A stretch of DNA of 64,000 bases from Perkinsus olseni (Eukaryota > Perkinsozoa > Perkinsida): the NCBI GenBank assembly GCA_013115125.1, contig JABANN010000019.1, positions 62,001 to 126,000 of the forward strand, read 5' to 3'. A model generated the notes under the pieces. It was given only the letters and a program-made list of their open reading frames with translations, ran no database searches and was not told the origin of the DNA. Positions 1 through 10,888 of the stretch are shown one piece after another. The position numbers were made by a program, and so were the translations under genes. Position 1 is the first letter of the stretch; each line of letters begins with the position of its first letter.

Positions 1-139
1 AAGAGCTTACCTGGTCCTTTTCAAGATTACGTGATACCGGGCTTGGCGTTAAACGGACTACGATGTTTTCGAGTGTCCAATTTTGTGAAATTCATCTAAT
101 CTGCGCTTGGCTCGAAATGACTCTTTTCATCTTTGCTGG

Positions 140-1547
140 TAGGGGAACTCCTCCGCACACATCTTGGAAAAACAGGAATCTCATCGTTCCTAGTTGTCTG
201 GCGGGCCCTTACCTCGTTCGCGGTCAACTTTTCCTGCATATAAGTCAGAGGATTGACTCAGCATTGCCTTCGTTACCGGCACATGGATATACACAAGCTT
301 CCTTGAGATCCTTCGTTGAGAAGTCGCGGAAAACGTATCGCAGAAGACTGCAGGGGCGATTTTCTCACACGGCGTTGACGAGCCATTGGGTCGGTTCTCA
401 GGTGGTCTTTGATTCAGGTACGTAGCGAGCTCTGCAATCATTTGCTACATCTTCAGAATTTGGCACAGCACTTGGGAACGCAGCAAGGACACGTGCAATT
501 TGATCGTTATAATCTCTCTGGTGGGCAGCTCGAGTTTATTACGTACCGCTTGACAGCGCACGTTTTCATTTAGTGCGCAATTCTAGCTCTCCTCACCACG
601 AAGAGCTTCACGGTGCTTGAGATTCTCTGGACATTCTCACAGCTGCTTGAAGGATTCGCTATGGTAACTGGAAGGTTGGGAAATGGTTTTTGTGCTCTTT
701 CGCTGTGTACGAAGTTGGCTCTCGGTACCTTTTTAAGTGGCTGCTATCTCCAACGACTCTTGCGTCGTTACAGGTCGCTGTCGCAGGTTCCTCAATATGT
801 CTTCTCCTACAGGGACAAGGGAAATAACGACCGCGGTGTCAGTAAGTACGGCGTAGTGTACAGTCCCACTGTCGCTATTGTCAACTTCGCCAAGGACTTA
901 GAGGATAATCTTAGAGTCTTCTGCTACTGACCTCGCGCGGCATCTGTAGCTCTCATCCTGGATGTGCTTCTACGCTACCATTGAACGGTGTTCTCCGCTC
1001 CAGCTGGCCGTGTCACGCCCAGCACGGCAACAGCGTCAGTTCAACTGACTCAGTTGATGCCCTCAGGTACTTTCATTCTCTGTGTTGGTGGATACAGAGT
1101 GTTTTACGCGTTCAATTGGATGTACAAAAAGATTAATCTGGGACGGCACTATTCAGATCTCAACTCGTGGCTGGGTGGACTCATTGAGATCATGTTTTTC
1201 CTCGACTATATCACGTAGGTGTCAGAGCTCCAGGAAACACCTTTTCCGGGTTCTTTGTTGCTCTAGGTGACGTGGGATGTCCCGCTGATCAGATATCGCT
1301 TCAAGGGCGTCTCTTGCCTCCGTACGATGGTTCTGGCTGTAGACCAGAAAATCAACGATATATCGGAGAAAGTGGAGATGAAAGTCATGGGAAGCAGCTC
1401 CAGCTATGGTAAGTCTCAGCGGCGTTTCGATCCCTTGTCAATATCATACCACTGTCAGACGGGCTGTCTACAACTGACGGTACGGTGAGGCGAAGGAAGG
1501 GCGGCGCAGCAGCAGAGGCTGACGAGCAGGCCATGCTTGAGGTCTGA
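140..1547 (+). CDS. KDEL receptor (ERD2)-like ER retention receptor
   Basis: Multi-exon gene, 5' end not resolved and possibly outside the window. An exon near 613-660 reads LEILWTFSQLLEGFAM, a close match to the ERD2 signature LEILWTFS-x-LE. The next exon (from about 787) starts VPQYVFSYRDKG, where ERD2 proteins have a conserved P-Q. The exon ending near 1215 reads GGYRVFYAFNWMYK followed by a hydrophobic stretch with FFLDYI, matching the GxYRxxYxxNW segment and late membrane helix of ERD2. Family members bind the C-terminal KDEL-type signal of escaped ER proteins in the Golgi and return them by COPI. A final exon (1454-1547) gives a soluble tail, RRRKGGAAAEADEQAMLEV, longer than the short lysine tail usual in the family. 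The N-terminal helices (140-430) are only tentative. Confidence 0.72.
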
Positions 1548-2388
1548 GTTCACGAACCGTGGATTATGAGAGTTAAGGTGTCGAAGCACGATTGAGACAC
1601 TCAGTGAACACGGATCCTTGTTCTTGAGTTCTGGGAGTTATAGACATAAGGCCTTACTTCTGCTACTTAGAGACATCATGATGCTGCTAAATATGTCGAA
1701 TACCCCCCGAAGCTCGCGACCTTCAGCACTATTAGAGCTGAAACCGCGACGCAGTTGTCGCTTGTCCCGTTTTGCGTTCCACCGAAAACTCATTGAATTC
1801 GTCGTCACTGGTGAACTCGTCAAGTAGCATCGTCGAGCGAGTCGCTCGGAGCGACTTTGTCTCACAGAGATAAATCTCAATCATTCATCTCCGAAACAGC
1901 TCTAACCCCGGCGAAGTGAAGTTCAGATGGCGACTGTCGTAGAGGCTCGGGAGGCGACTCGTCTCCACTGTGGATCTCCTGCCAATGCTACAACTCGTTT
2001 GTACACGCTAGCGTAGCACGACGCTGCTCACGAGTCCCGTCACAACATTTCAACGGCTCCGATGCGCGGAACGTGACACCATCTTGCTCACTTGAGCCGT
2101 CTTGCATTTTCATCGTTGCTTAGGGAGTGCGCACATTTCGTGACAAGATTCTCGTTGACGAAGCCATCTTATTGCCTCTGTTCCTGGGAAAAATCCTCGA
2201 GATTAACTGATGCCGAGGCGCTTTCTCTTCGACACTCGTGAGTTCTCCGTGTTCACTTTCTTCATTCGTTAAGGCAGTGCAGGCCTCCCCTGCTGCTTCT
2301 GCTCCAAGTTCTTTCAACTTCCGCTGATTGGTGACCGATTGGTTGTTAGCTTTGACCAGGCGTTTGTTGTTACGACCAGTGGAACTCG
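1548..2388. other. Spacer without a convincing gene
   Basis: Only short, compositionally random open frames occur on both strands. No exon chain with consistent splice phases was found. It should contain the 3' end of the upstream gene and the promoter of the gene starting at 2389. Confidence 0.5.
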
Positions 2389-3210
2389 ATGGCTCTTCGC
2401 CGTTCGTCTGCTCGTCTGAAGCACTTCTTCACGGACGGAGCCAATGACTACGTCACTGGTTGGGAGAACACACCGCCGCTCAAATTCCCTGCCAGCGTCA
2501 TGAAGCCGTGTGACTACTCCAAGACTAAACCCATTCCTAAGCATTGGGTAAGATGCCCCCGCCTGATTGAAATTCTCGGTGCTATGTCATTCGTCGATGT
2601 TTTCTTTTGTCTCAGAAACTCCGTGGGTCGGGAATACATGGTCCTGAGAACACGGACTTGATGAAGCTCGTCTTGTGGAACCGTCTGAAGCAGAAGAGAC
2701 CACAGCGCGAGGTGGGTCTATCTTCAATGGTCTAAACCTCCGCCCGGCAGCCTGCGTAACACCTTTGTTGTGGAGAACAAAGTGTCATGCACACAGGTGC
2801 CGAACATCAACTACTTGAAGGATTCCATTCGATTGGAGCTGTCTGTTAACTGGTGGCTGATGAGTAAGTTGCGACCTTCGCTGTTCCCTCCGTTTTTGCA
2901 AGGTGGAATTGCAGCGCTTGCATACCATTCGTGCGAGTCTTCACGAGTTGAATGTTCCGGATATTCGTGCTCCTCTGCAGGTTGCATCTTCTTGTGGGGA
3001 CCTTGGCTGCACTGGGGTCAGGAGTACCAGAAGGTTCATGAGCAACCTCCATGGGCTATGAAGCGTATAGGTGAGTAACTGCTGGTACCGCCCCCTCTGC
3101 TGTGAATTTTCTTGCACCTCGGGGAAGGCTGCCAACATATTGTCTCAACTCGCGTTTTCGCTTTAGATGGTCTGCGTGGTGAGGGCTACTTCACTTGGTT
3201 CCTGGAGTAG
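2389..3210 (+). CDS. Small Trp-rich protein of unknown function
   Basis: ATG at 2389. Exon 1 encodes a basic, Ser/Arg-rich start (MALRRSSARLKHFF) and ends at KHW before GTAAGA. Exon 2 (KLRGSGIHGPENTDLMKL...) and exon 3 (VPNINYLKDSIRLELSVNWW) follow in phase. Later exons give VELQRLHTIR, then CIFLWGPWLHWGQEYQK, then PPWAMKRI joined to DGLRGEGYFTWFLE and a stop. The GTGCGA...CTGCAG intron near 2931-2978 joins HTIR to CIFLW in phase 1. The splice after NWWLM near 2860 is not resolved. The basic N-terminus and aromatic-rich body resemble small mitochondrial ribosomal or respiratory accessory proteins of protists, but I recognise no family and assign no function. Confidence 0.62.
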
Positions 3211-3534
3211 TCGTTGGCGCATTATGTGGTATCAGAAGGAGAAGCTTTTATGTCTGCGTCTTGTGGACGAGAAGAGAAAGTACATGATGTCGTGGACTCA
3301 CACGTCATCTCGTGGTCAATTTTTGCTATATTGATACAAGATCAGGTTAGTATAAGCGTAATTTATATCGAGTTGAGTTCAGTCGATGGGCATCGCAACT
3401 GTATACACGTTGCGATACACATGGTGAGGGCTGGAACACATTGCGCAGAAGAGATATACTTTCGTCAAACTGTTTCGACGCTATACTTGCGCTTAACTCG
3501 TCATAAGTGCTTTCCTCGAGTTACTTTTTTCCGT

Positions 3535-5396
3535 ATGCCTCAGCCGCCGCTGCCCCGGGGCAAGAAGGGGGGAGACGGCGATTTTTGGACAAAGCTCAAC
3601 AGACGGCGTCAGTTCACGGATGAAAGTGCTGAAGTCTGGGAGGTGATATTTCGGCATCAACTTTCCTTTGCTGAGCCGCGTATGGGAATGAACTGCTGGC
3701 GTTACAAGCCCCCTTTACCGCGTGATATTCATTCACAAGTGATACGAAACTCGGTCTCAGTCCGAAATTGCCGGAATGCGGGAATTGCATGCTTCTTTTT
3801 GACTGTGAACGTGTTTGTGCTCAGACTCGAGGCACTTCAAGTCATGCAGATGCGGTGTATGAATCAGGGGATGGTTTAGCACTGCAGACACCAACGAAGG
3901 TTGTAGACAGAATCGCCAGGTTCTCCTCGGTAATGCGCGGATGGGGGACACTGGTGTCCGTCTCGTTGCCTCCTTTGATAGTCGACAGCCACCGGCTTGC
4001 CGCTGTAGCGCTTCGATACGATGAACTTGCTTTGCTAGGTTTCCCGCGATGGCAAATCAGAGGTCATCCTTTCCTCTTCTCGGACCAGTCGGTTGACGGT
4101 GGCCGTGTCCGCGCGTGTGTCCCCGACTGCGTTGGCAGAGCTCCACGAAAGCGGCTCTACTGAAGGTAGCATCGTATTTCCTGAGAGTTTGTATTCAACT
4201 AGTCACCGTCATGATTCTCAGGCAAACAACTGAATATACGGAGGAGCATAACTTTCCCTCACGGCCACCAAACTCACATCGAAGGCTGCTCTACTACCGC
4301 ATCAACATCCAGCAGCCCTAGTGCTCACACGAGTAGGATTCGTCATTTATATAACTCTAACGGTAAGTTGCTGCCGAGGTCGCAATGTTCAAGTTTCTGA
4401 ATCGGTATCTCTGCAGACGTCGAAATGTGTATCGAGCAGCTGGCTCCAAGTGCCACTTCCGCTATGTCGGAGGTTGTGCACGATGCCGATCCTGTTTCGA
4501 CGAGCACACCCTCTATTACGCCTGTTACACCAGACCAGCCAGGTACGATGATTGTAGCTCTTAGGGGTTGTTTCTCATGAGGGAAGTGAAAAGTTCGCGA
4601 TTCGGATCGTGAGTCACGATTCGTGACGGTGTTTTTCTGCGTAGGTGAAATTCGACTTTCTCCTCTCCAAGCTTCCTTATCGTTGCCGCTGGGCCTTCCC
4701 GCAGCCACCGCAGTTTCGGAATGTAATTCTTCTTGCTCAACCCGACAGTCCTTCTATAGTACATGTCGCTTGCCTCTGCATCGCAGTTTGTCTGTAGCAC
4801 CGAGTGTAGCGCCCAGCGTTACGCGCTTCCGTATGAGCTCAAGTATCTCCGTAGCAAGCGACGAGAGTTGTGATCTGTCGCTGCCGGTTCCTCATAAGGT
4901 GAGTATGATCCGACGGCGGATTGCCTACTAGCAAATGGCCAGCTTTTAGTACTGCTGTATCTCCGTTCAGGCTCGACTGCCGTCGCCCACATGCAATCAG
5001 ACAACTCCATCTTCGAGCTCAAAAGACGCGAAAGAGCCCACTGGTGAAGACAACGAGGCTCTCCAAGGTGAAATACAGCGCCTCCGATTGGAGTTGGAGC
5101 AAAGCAGGCAGAGGGTCAGAGACTTGGAAGACAGTCACAAGAGTTTTTGGGAGGAAGATGTTTTTGATATTATAAACAAGGTATCCATCCAGCGAGTTGA
5201 TACAACCAAGGATGGAGACTCTAATCTGCATAGCGTGTCTATAAAATCACTGCTTCCCACTGATTGTGAATCCTCAGTTCGAAATGCTCGACGAGGGACT
5301 AGTGTGAGCTCCTGCTCGAGTACATGTTCGTTCCACACTGCAATATCGAGTTTTCATTGGAGCGATGATGAGTGTGATTCTCCTACAGTTTTGTGA
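3535..5396 (+). CDS. Ser/Thr-rich protein with a short coiled coil
   Basis: ATG at 3535 opens an exon starting MPQPPLPRGKKGGDGDFW. Further exons join in phase: one with YESGDGLALQTPTKVVDR ending before GTAATG near 3930, one ending ALAELHESGSTEG near 4160, one with KQLNIRRSITFPHGHQ, and one with DVEMCIEQLAPSATSAM, whose splice at 4360-4416 is phase 1 on both sides. The last exon (from about 4972) carries a heptad-like stretch, LQGEIQRLRLELEQSRQRV, continuing through DLEDSHKSFWEED, then a Ser-rich tail ending in DECDSPTVL. The protein looks like a low-complexity scaffold or regulatory protein with one dimerisation helix. No catalytic motif and no family recognised. An exon between 3660 and 3830 is uncertain. 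Confidence 0.6.
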
Positions 5397-6320
5397 GTAT
5401 CTTCTTAACGCAAAAAGAAACGTCTCCAAGTTCTGCAGTTCATGTTAAGTTCTATCATAACAACATTTACTGCAACGGTAAGTGACAACGTCGCTTTTCT
5501 ACCGGTACTACTGCCAAGTTAGCTCACGCACGGTCCCGCGGGAGGGGGTTGGAATGATTCTCATTCGGGAAACTTCGGCTCGTTGCGGTGTGATAGATGT
5601 CAACGAAGACGGACGGGTACACCGCAGCAAATTGCTGATCGGCGACAAGAAGTTCAAGTCCGCTGTTGACGAGCAACTATGTCCTTCGAGGTGAGATGAT
5701 TATGACCACCTTTAGCTACTAAATGAAGGTTGGTCGGATGTGATTAATATCGAAACTCGACATAGTGTAATGTCATTGATACGGCAACATACTTCCGCAT
5801 TCCATGTACTCACGAGCTGTTCCACAAATGACGTGGGTCACTTGAACATATCTAGTTCTGTTCCAAAGGGTGGGGAACTCCTCGATGACGGGTATACTCG
5901 CCGTCTGCCGCCGCTGAACACTTCGGCTGGATCAGGATGTTCTCCCGAATGTTCAACGGAGTACCGCAGGATATCAGAGCTCCTATCAAGAGGAAAACTG
6001 GGTAGCACCAACCGAGACCGCCACCGTGCGGGCCCGACGATGACCCATGATTTGACGAACGAACGGTAGCTCGGCGCCAGCGTCCGAGACCCTTCCCTTC
6101 CGGTGACGGGACTTACGTTGGGAGTGTTTTGATGCTCTTCCTCCCGCCGACAGGGAAGGTTTTGGCGTGTGTGCTTGCGGGATCCTCCGTTAAGGAGGGT
6201 TTCCACGATAGGATGTCTCCGGAACTGAGGTACGGAATGTCACCACATGGTAGATTGCTAGGCGCAGAGAACGCTCGGAAGACGAAGCTTGATTTCTGAT
6301 GGGTGGATTATCCCTGAGAT
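5397..6320. other. Region with possible small gene, not resolved
   Basis: A plus-strand open stretch at 5554-5694 contains DVNEDGRVHRSKLL, and another at 5740-6069 ends in TMTHDLTNER. Either could be an exon of a short plus-strand gene, but I could not join them with consistent splicing. The minus strand is also open over 5838-6206. I make no firm call. Confidence 0.3.
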
Positions 6321-7400
6321 CTACTTCTTATAGTTTCCACGCCTCTTGGGGTTCAGTCGTCTCGTGAACTCTCCCCCTTTGTCACCAAGATTCGCAATGA
6401 TTTCCTTAGGATACTCTTGCTGCCGCTGGATCCGCCTGATATGGAAAAAAAACGAATCAACGTTACTACGAAAGAATCCTTCACTGTGCATTCCACCCTT
6501 GACTTACGTGGACGGATCAGGCTCAGTATCCAGGGCGTACGGAACTTCAATCTTGCGCTTGGGCTCCACTCCACGTCCGATGGAGGCATCCCTCTTCTCC
6601 AAGACAGCCGACACAAACTCGTCCAGCTTGGCATGAGACGGGTCTTCTTCATGTCGAAGAATCAACATTTCGATATCCTCATCGACTTCGATACCACATT
6701 TCGCCAAGCGCGTGACGAACTGATGCGTCGAAATGCGCCCACTCATAAGGCTTGCTACTGCCAGCCGGATATCGTCGTCTGTAATGGCACCGGCAACTTC
6801 GGACTCCCAACTAACGGGGTCGCGATGTGGAGGAAGAGCCGGTTGCGGGCGCACCTGAGCAAAGTCCATATCAACCCTGGTTTTTGTACGCTCGGTCTCG
6901 TCCCACTTCCTCAAGCTTGTAAGTTGCTTGGTGCGTTCGCCCTGCATCAGGGTTGCAACTCTCGAGTGCTCGGATTAAGGACGCATACGTCATCGTACCA
7001 GCTTGGCCCTCCGTTTCGATCAGCCTTTCCAGCGCGGGCGTCACGGGAACCTGAGAGGAGCCGCTGGCTGCGGATACCGCTTCGATCTGAAGCTCTCCAT
7101 AAGCGAGTCTTAGTGCACATCAGAGCGGTAAGAGCCTGAAATCATATTCGACGAGTTTACTATTCTCCCTAGCTCTGTTCGGAACTCCGCGACGCTCATC
7201 CTGCCGCTCCTGTCGAACTCCTGAAATAGCCTCAGAAGTCGGGATTGCCCTGCTCCCGTTGTATCCCCATTGGCCGATCCCAAGCACTCTGAAAACTTCC
7301 CGGAGAAGTCCGCGCACACAGTCGGCATGAGGCGACCAAAATCCAGAACAGAGTGCTGCAACCAGATTTGAGGAGGCCTACTGATGCGTAACGTGAACAA
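6321..7400 (-). CDS. EF-hand-like protein
   Basis: Read on the minus strand. The first exon contains RLLRLFQEFDRSGRMSVAEF, which has the helix-loop-helix shape of an EF-hand with loop DRSGRMSVAEFR. The loop ends in Arg where Glu is usual, so calcium binding is doubtful. Middle exons give TPALERLIETEG, then MQGERTKQLTSLRKWDETER, then ITDDDIRLAVASLMSGRIS and LDEFVSAVLEKR, which look like further degenerate EF-hand helices. The last exon, from an AC|G splice near 6440, reads RIQRQQEYPKEIIANLG and ends in RRGNYKK. The layout resembles axonemal or cytoskeletal EF-hand proteins of protists, but that is inference. The 5' end may extend upstream, since a splice acceptor lies just after the first codons. 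Confidence 0.62.
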
Positions 7401-8104
7401 TCAGAGCTCAACCTTCGTCAACTAAACGCTCAGAGGGGAGCTGAGACGAGAATGTGGGACATCTTGCCTCAGCAAACCAGCAGTCGTTCAAAATAAGAAA
7501 GGCTGCCAAGTGAACAAGCCAAGGAAGTGCAAGACTCTCGGAGTAGCCCATTGATAACTCTTTCTCACTCTGGGTGACCGGCCTTATATGAACTGCTTCG
7601 ACCGGACCTACTTCGGCGGGCGAAGATGGCCGCTACAGACGCTGACTGTTGTTCTAACGCGAGCAATTCGAGGGGATGAGATGATAGCTTAATGCATCGA
7701 TCTCTATCAATGATCATCTGGGACCAGATTGACTGTACTTAACACCAGACTGAGTTGATGCATGTCACACTACGTCAGAGCAAGCTACGTCGTTCTCAGC
7801 ACCACGAGGCGCAAACAGCTAGAGTATCCATACAACAGTCACGCAGTAGATAAAAAATCTCGACCCTCACATCGGGCGTCTGCTCAGAACCAATATGCGC
7901 CCGAATATGATGTCGCTTATAGTGGAGTGCAGGGGGCCGAGGCGGGCAACCAGGAAGCAGCACAGAGCCACTTCGCTGGTTGAATACAAAAAATGAAGGT
8001 CCGAGCTCTCATCAGACAACAAAGAAGATTATCGCGCAAAAAAATATCGCCATTCCGGTGATTAACGCCAATTAATGTAGTGTACTCTTGCCATAGCGGA
8101 GAAG
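7401..8104. other. Spacer, nothing recognised
   Basis: No exon chain on either strand. One plus-strand frame (7762-7983) is open but its composition is not protein-like. The stretch lies between the 5' end of the EF-hand-like gene and the 3' end of the PP2C gene, both on the minus strand. Confidence 0.45.
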
Positions 8105-9503
8105 TCAGCTGCCAAGATCGAGCGTCGCATCGCTGCTGCTACTCTCGCTCCTTCGGTTCTCTTCGCCTGTGGCTGATCGTTCCATAATACTCGGTCTAGG
8201 ACCAGGACCAGCGGGCGTGGCCCAGTCCCGCAAATACACGACTGTTACACAAATATTATCCGCGGCGTGGCGGGCTATGGCTCGGTCTATAAGATATCGA
8301 GCCGCAGTAGCAGGAGTAGCTTGCTGTCCAAGCATGTGGCGGCGAACCTGAAGAAGTCGCAAAAATTGAAACGCTTCGTGGTAGTTAAGAAGATGGGAAA
8401 GAGGGCGGCCCTCACCGTCTCCACTGCTGTCTTCGAGCTCACAACGTCGAAAAGGCCGTCAGTAGCCAATATGATGAACTCATCGTCCTTTTCGAGTGGC
8501 ATGCTAGTGATCTCTGGCTCGGCGATTTGCCCCGCGTTCTTGCTTCCTGAGGAAGCCCGTAGATCGCCCAGTGAGCGGGTAACCTGAGAAAGGCATACCA
8601 ATGAGTTGAAGAGACGGCGATGACAGTGAGGAGAAACTGCATGGGCGAAGGTGCTTACCGCGAGCCCTCCAAGATACTCGCTCGAAGCACTCTGCAAATA
8701 GGGTGCTACGCGGCGTCTCTCGTCCTCTGTGCAGGACTTGAGGTTATGGTCACGAGTCAAATCAATAGCCTGCGAAGGGAGAAAGGCGAGCTGCTAGCAT
8801 GTTGGATGCTTCCGCTCGAAGGCTCACCTCGCCACGGCGGCAGAGCACAGCCCTGCAGTCCCCAGCATTGGCGACCGCCAAGGAGCCCGGGGACGTTGAT
8901 TCGTCGACCAAGCAGACACATGCCGTGCTGCCAGATGTCATCAGAGGATATTCATCATCCTGGCAAAAACAAGAATACCAGTAGACACCAATCGAGTCTG
9001 AAACTGAACAATATGGTACTCACGTCCTCAAAGTCGTCATCGAAATAAGCGCGGAGTTTAGGCATTTCCGTTTCACACAGGAACGACTCCAATGCCTCCT
9101 CAGTGAGGGAATAGCTGAGAATGAGAAGACATCAGAGACGCCACGTCGACAGCAGCAGGGCACCTTCTAGAGAGGGTATCTTCCTTGTCTCTTGAGGAAT
9201 CGAGGGACCTCAAAATCACATTCCTCATGTAGTCTTTAATGAATTCGGCCGCACCCGCGCCACCGTGGCCGTCAAAAACGCCGAACGCGCCTGATGAGAT
9301 AACCTTGAGCACATACAAACAGATCCACCAATGTTCTCACCTCCGCCGCTGAAGGGCACGCACATGGACGTGTCTTCCATGCGCGACTTGTGTCCGATGT
9401 CAGCCGCGTTACCGTAGCGGTCCATGATTGGTGGAATTTGCAGGGTGCTCTTGTCCGTACCCTCACACGGTGCGGTACTGGTGTCCGAAAGTGGGGTATG
9501 CAT
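8105..9503 (-). CDS. PP2C-family protein phosphatase
   Basis: A metal-dependent Ser/Thr phosphatase with all main PP2C motifs in order on the minus strand: HKSRMEDTSMCVPF (motif 1, metal site), GAFGVFDGHGGAGAAEF (DGHGG), SGSTACVCLVDE followed by LAVANAGDCRAVLCRRGE, VTRSLGDLRAS, DDEFIILATDGLFDVVSS (DG metal ligand) and AADNICVTVVYL (terminal DN). Introns are short; for example the one after FSGGGE runs from about 9345 to 9310 and joins to VISSGAFGVF. A Ser/Glu-rich tail follows the catalytic core. The ATG at 9503 is the first in the open frame before motif 1, but an upstream exon is possible because the frame continues to about 9600. The protein is probably active, since every ligand position I can check is intact. 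Confidence 0.9.
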
Positions 9504-9599
9504 AGGGGTGTACAAATCGGGGATATTAAACTGCGACGAGACCGGGCTAAACGGTAGTAAGTCCGAGCGAAGAGTCACAGATCGGCGAGCGGAGGGCAA

Positions 9600-10888
9600 C
9601 TTCTACCTCCCCGGACCCTGACAAGGGAAGCGTTGAGTTATTCAACCGCAGCTCGTGCTGGAGACGGCAATAGTAGCACAGTCACAGGGCACACCAACGG
9701 CGAGTCTCGAAATAACGAGTCGAAGACGGACCCTGGAAGCCCACCCTGCGCAAGAAAATGCTGCACGCCATCAAGACACCCGCCAAAGTGCTAGCGACGT
9801 AGTTCGAAGCACGTAGAGAGTTGTATTGACCACACAATGTCCGCTCTAGGGAAGAGAAAAGGAGCCCTGCCGACGCGAGTAGATTTGGCCCTCGACGAAA
9901 CTGCCCCACTCGTCTGTGTGAGAGCCGGGAACAATTTTGAATGAGACACACCATACCAGGATATTCAGCGAGAATAGTACGTAAAGGCGCACGCCAACTG
10001 AGTAATTACAGAGACAGAGTCTCTTTTAACGCTGGAAATGCCCTGCCGATCGCAAAATGCGCCTGGCGATTTTAGGGCGCGCGAAGTTTTCATGAAATAA
10101 TCGTCCGCCAAGGGCATATGCTTCAGCTCGTCAACATTTTTCTCTCCCTTGTCAACTTTTTCCTCCTCTCCCTCAAAATTTTTCTCTCCCTTGTCAAGAT
10201 TCGTTTTCTGCCCCCTTTCTCCCTTTCCCGCTTTTCTCTTTCTCGGGCGCCCGGCCAAACCCATTTTTCAGGCCACTAGTTTCCATCGTAGAGAAATGCG
10301 GAACGATTTCTTGTGGGGGAAACCTCTAGCTGTGGTTCGAAGTGATTAGGATCACCCTTGTGTGTGCGGCCCGGGCGAGCGCGAAAGTTTGTGCGGGCTG
10401 TGGCACCCGGTGACTGGCTAGCGAGCTAGTCGTGGAGTAATATATGGAGGTGTTGGTGGATGTGCAACGAAGTGTTTTAGCTCTGTCCCATCCCTCCCAT
10501 TCCCTTGACGTTGGTGGACCCGGAGTGGCTCGGGTTTTGGAGTTTGATGGTCTTGACGTAATCTCCTTACCCTAGCTACTCCCGGGTCTGCATTCGCGAA
10601 TCCGGTCTCGAGGAGGTGTCGGACACCTGGTGTCCCCTCTCGCGGGTTCTGGCTTCGCGTATGCCTCTCCCAACCTCAGCGTCTATGGGTTTCCCTTTTC
10701 TGGCCAATTCCTCCAGAATAAGTGCCGAGCGCTATCTCTGCATCCCATTCGCGCTACACCCTACAGTGGAAGCTTCCGCCTGCTCTGGGACGTCCGGGGT
10801 GTGTCGGGGGTCTGCCTGTCCCAGGCCCCTGTCTCCGCCAAGCCGGAGCCGTCTGAGTAACACCACACGGAGAAGTAACCGAGGACGG
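9600..10888. other. Long spacer with a low-complexity tract and a GC-rich block
   Basis: No gene supported. Around 10138-10200 the plus strand holds pyrimidine-rich sequence in which a unit close to TTTTTCTCTCCCTTGTCAA occurs twice; on the minus strand it would read as repeated KGEKN. From about 10340 to 10870 the base composition changes to G/C-rich and G/T-rich sequence with a short inverted repeat near 10615-10640 (GGTGTCGGACACC). The block differs from its neighbours and may be repeat-derived, but I see no coding motif that would place it in a family. Confidence 0.4.
10138..10200. repeat. Two-copy pyrimidine-rich direct repeat
   Basis: Two near-identical copies of TTTTTCTCTCCCTTGTCAA lie about 42 bases apart, separated by TTTTTCCTCCTCTCCCTC-type sequence. 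The unit is not seen elsewhere in the window. Confidence 0.55.

Noticed and set aside
3214-3879. Plus-strand frame open for 221 codons
   Set aside because: Only the part from 3535 to about 3642 looks like protein and fits as the first exon of the next gene; the rest has no motif and contains splice-like sites.
5554-5640. Apparent EF-hand loop DVNEDGRVHRSK on the plus strand
   Set aside because: Lacks the flanking helices and the Glu at the end of the loop, and could not be joined to a gene.
10149-10264. Possible Lys/Glu repeat protein (KGEKN units) on the minus strand
   Set aside because: It comes from a two-copy pyrimidine-rich repeat; no splice context or upstream exon supports translation.
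10615-10640. Inverted repeat as a possible terminal repeat of a mobile element
   Set aside because: No partner at the other end of the block, no target duplication and no coding capacity seen.
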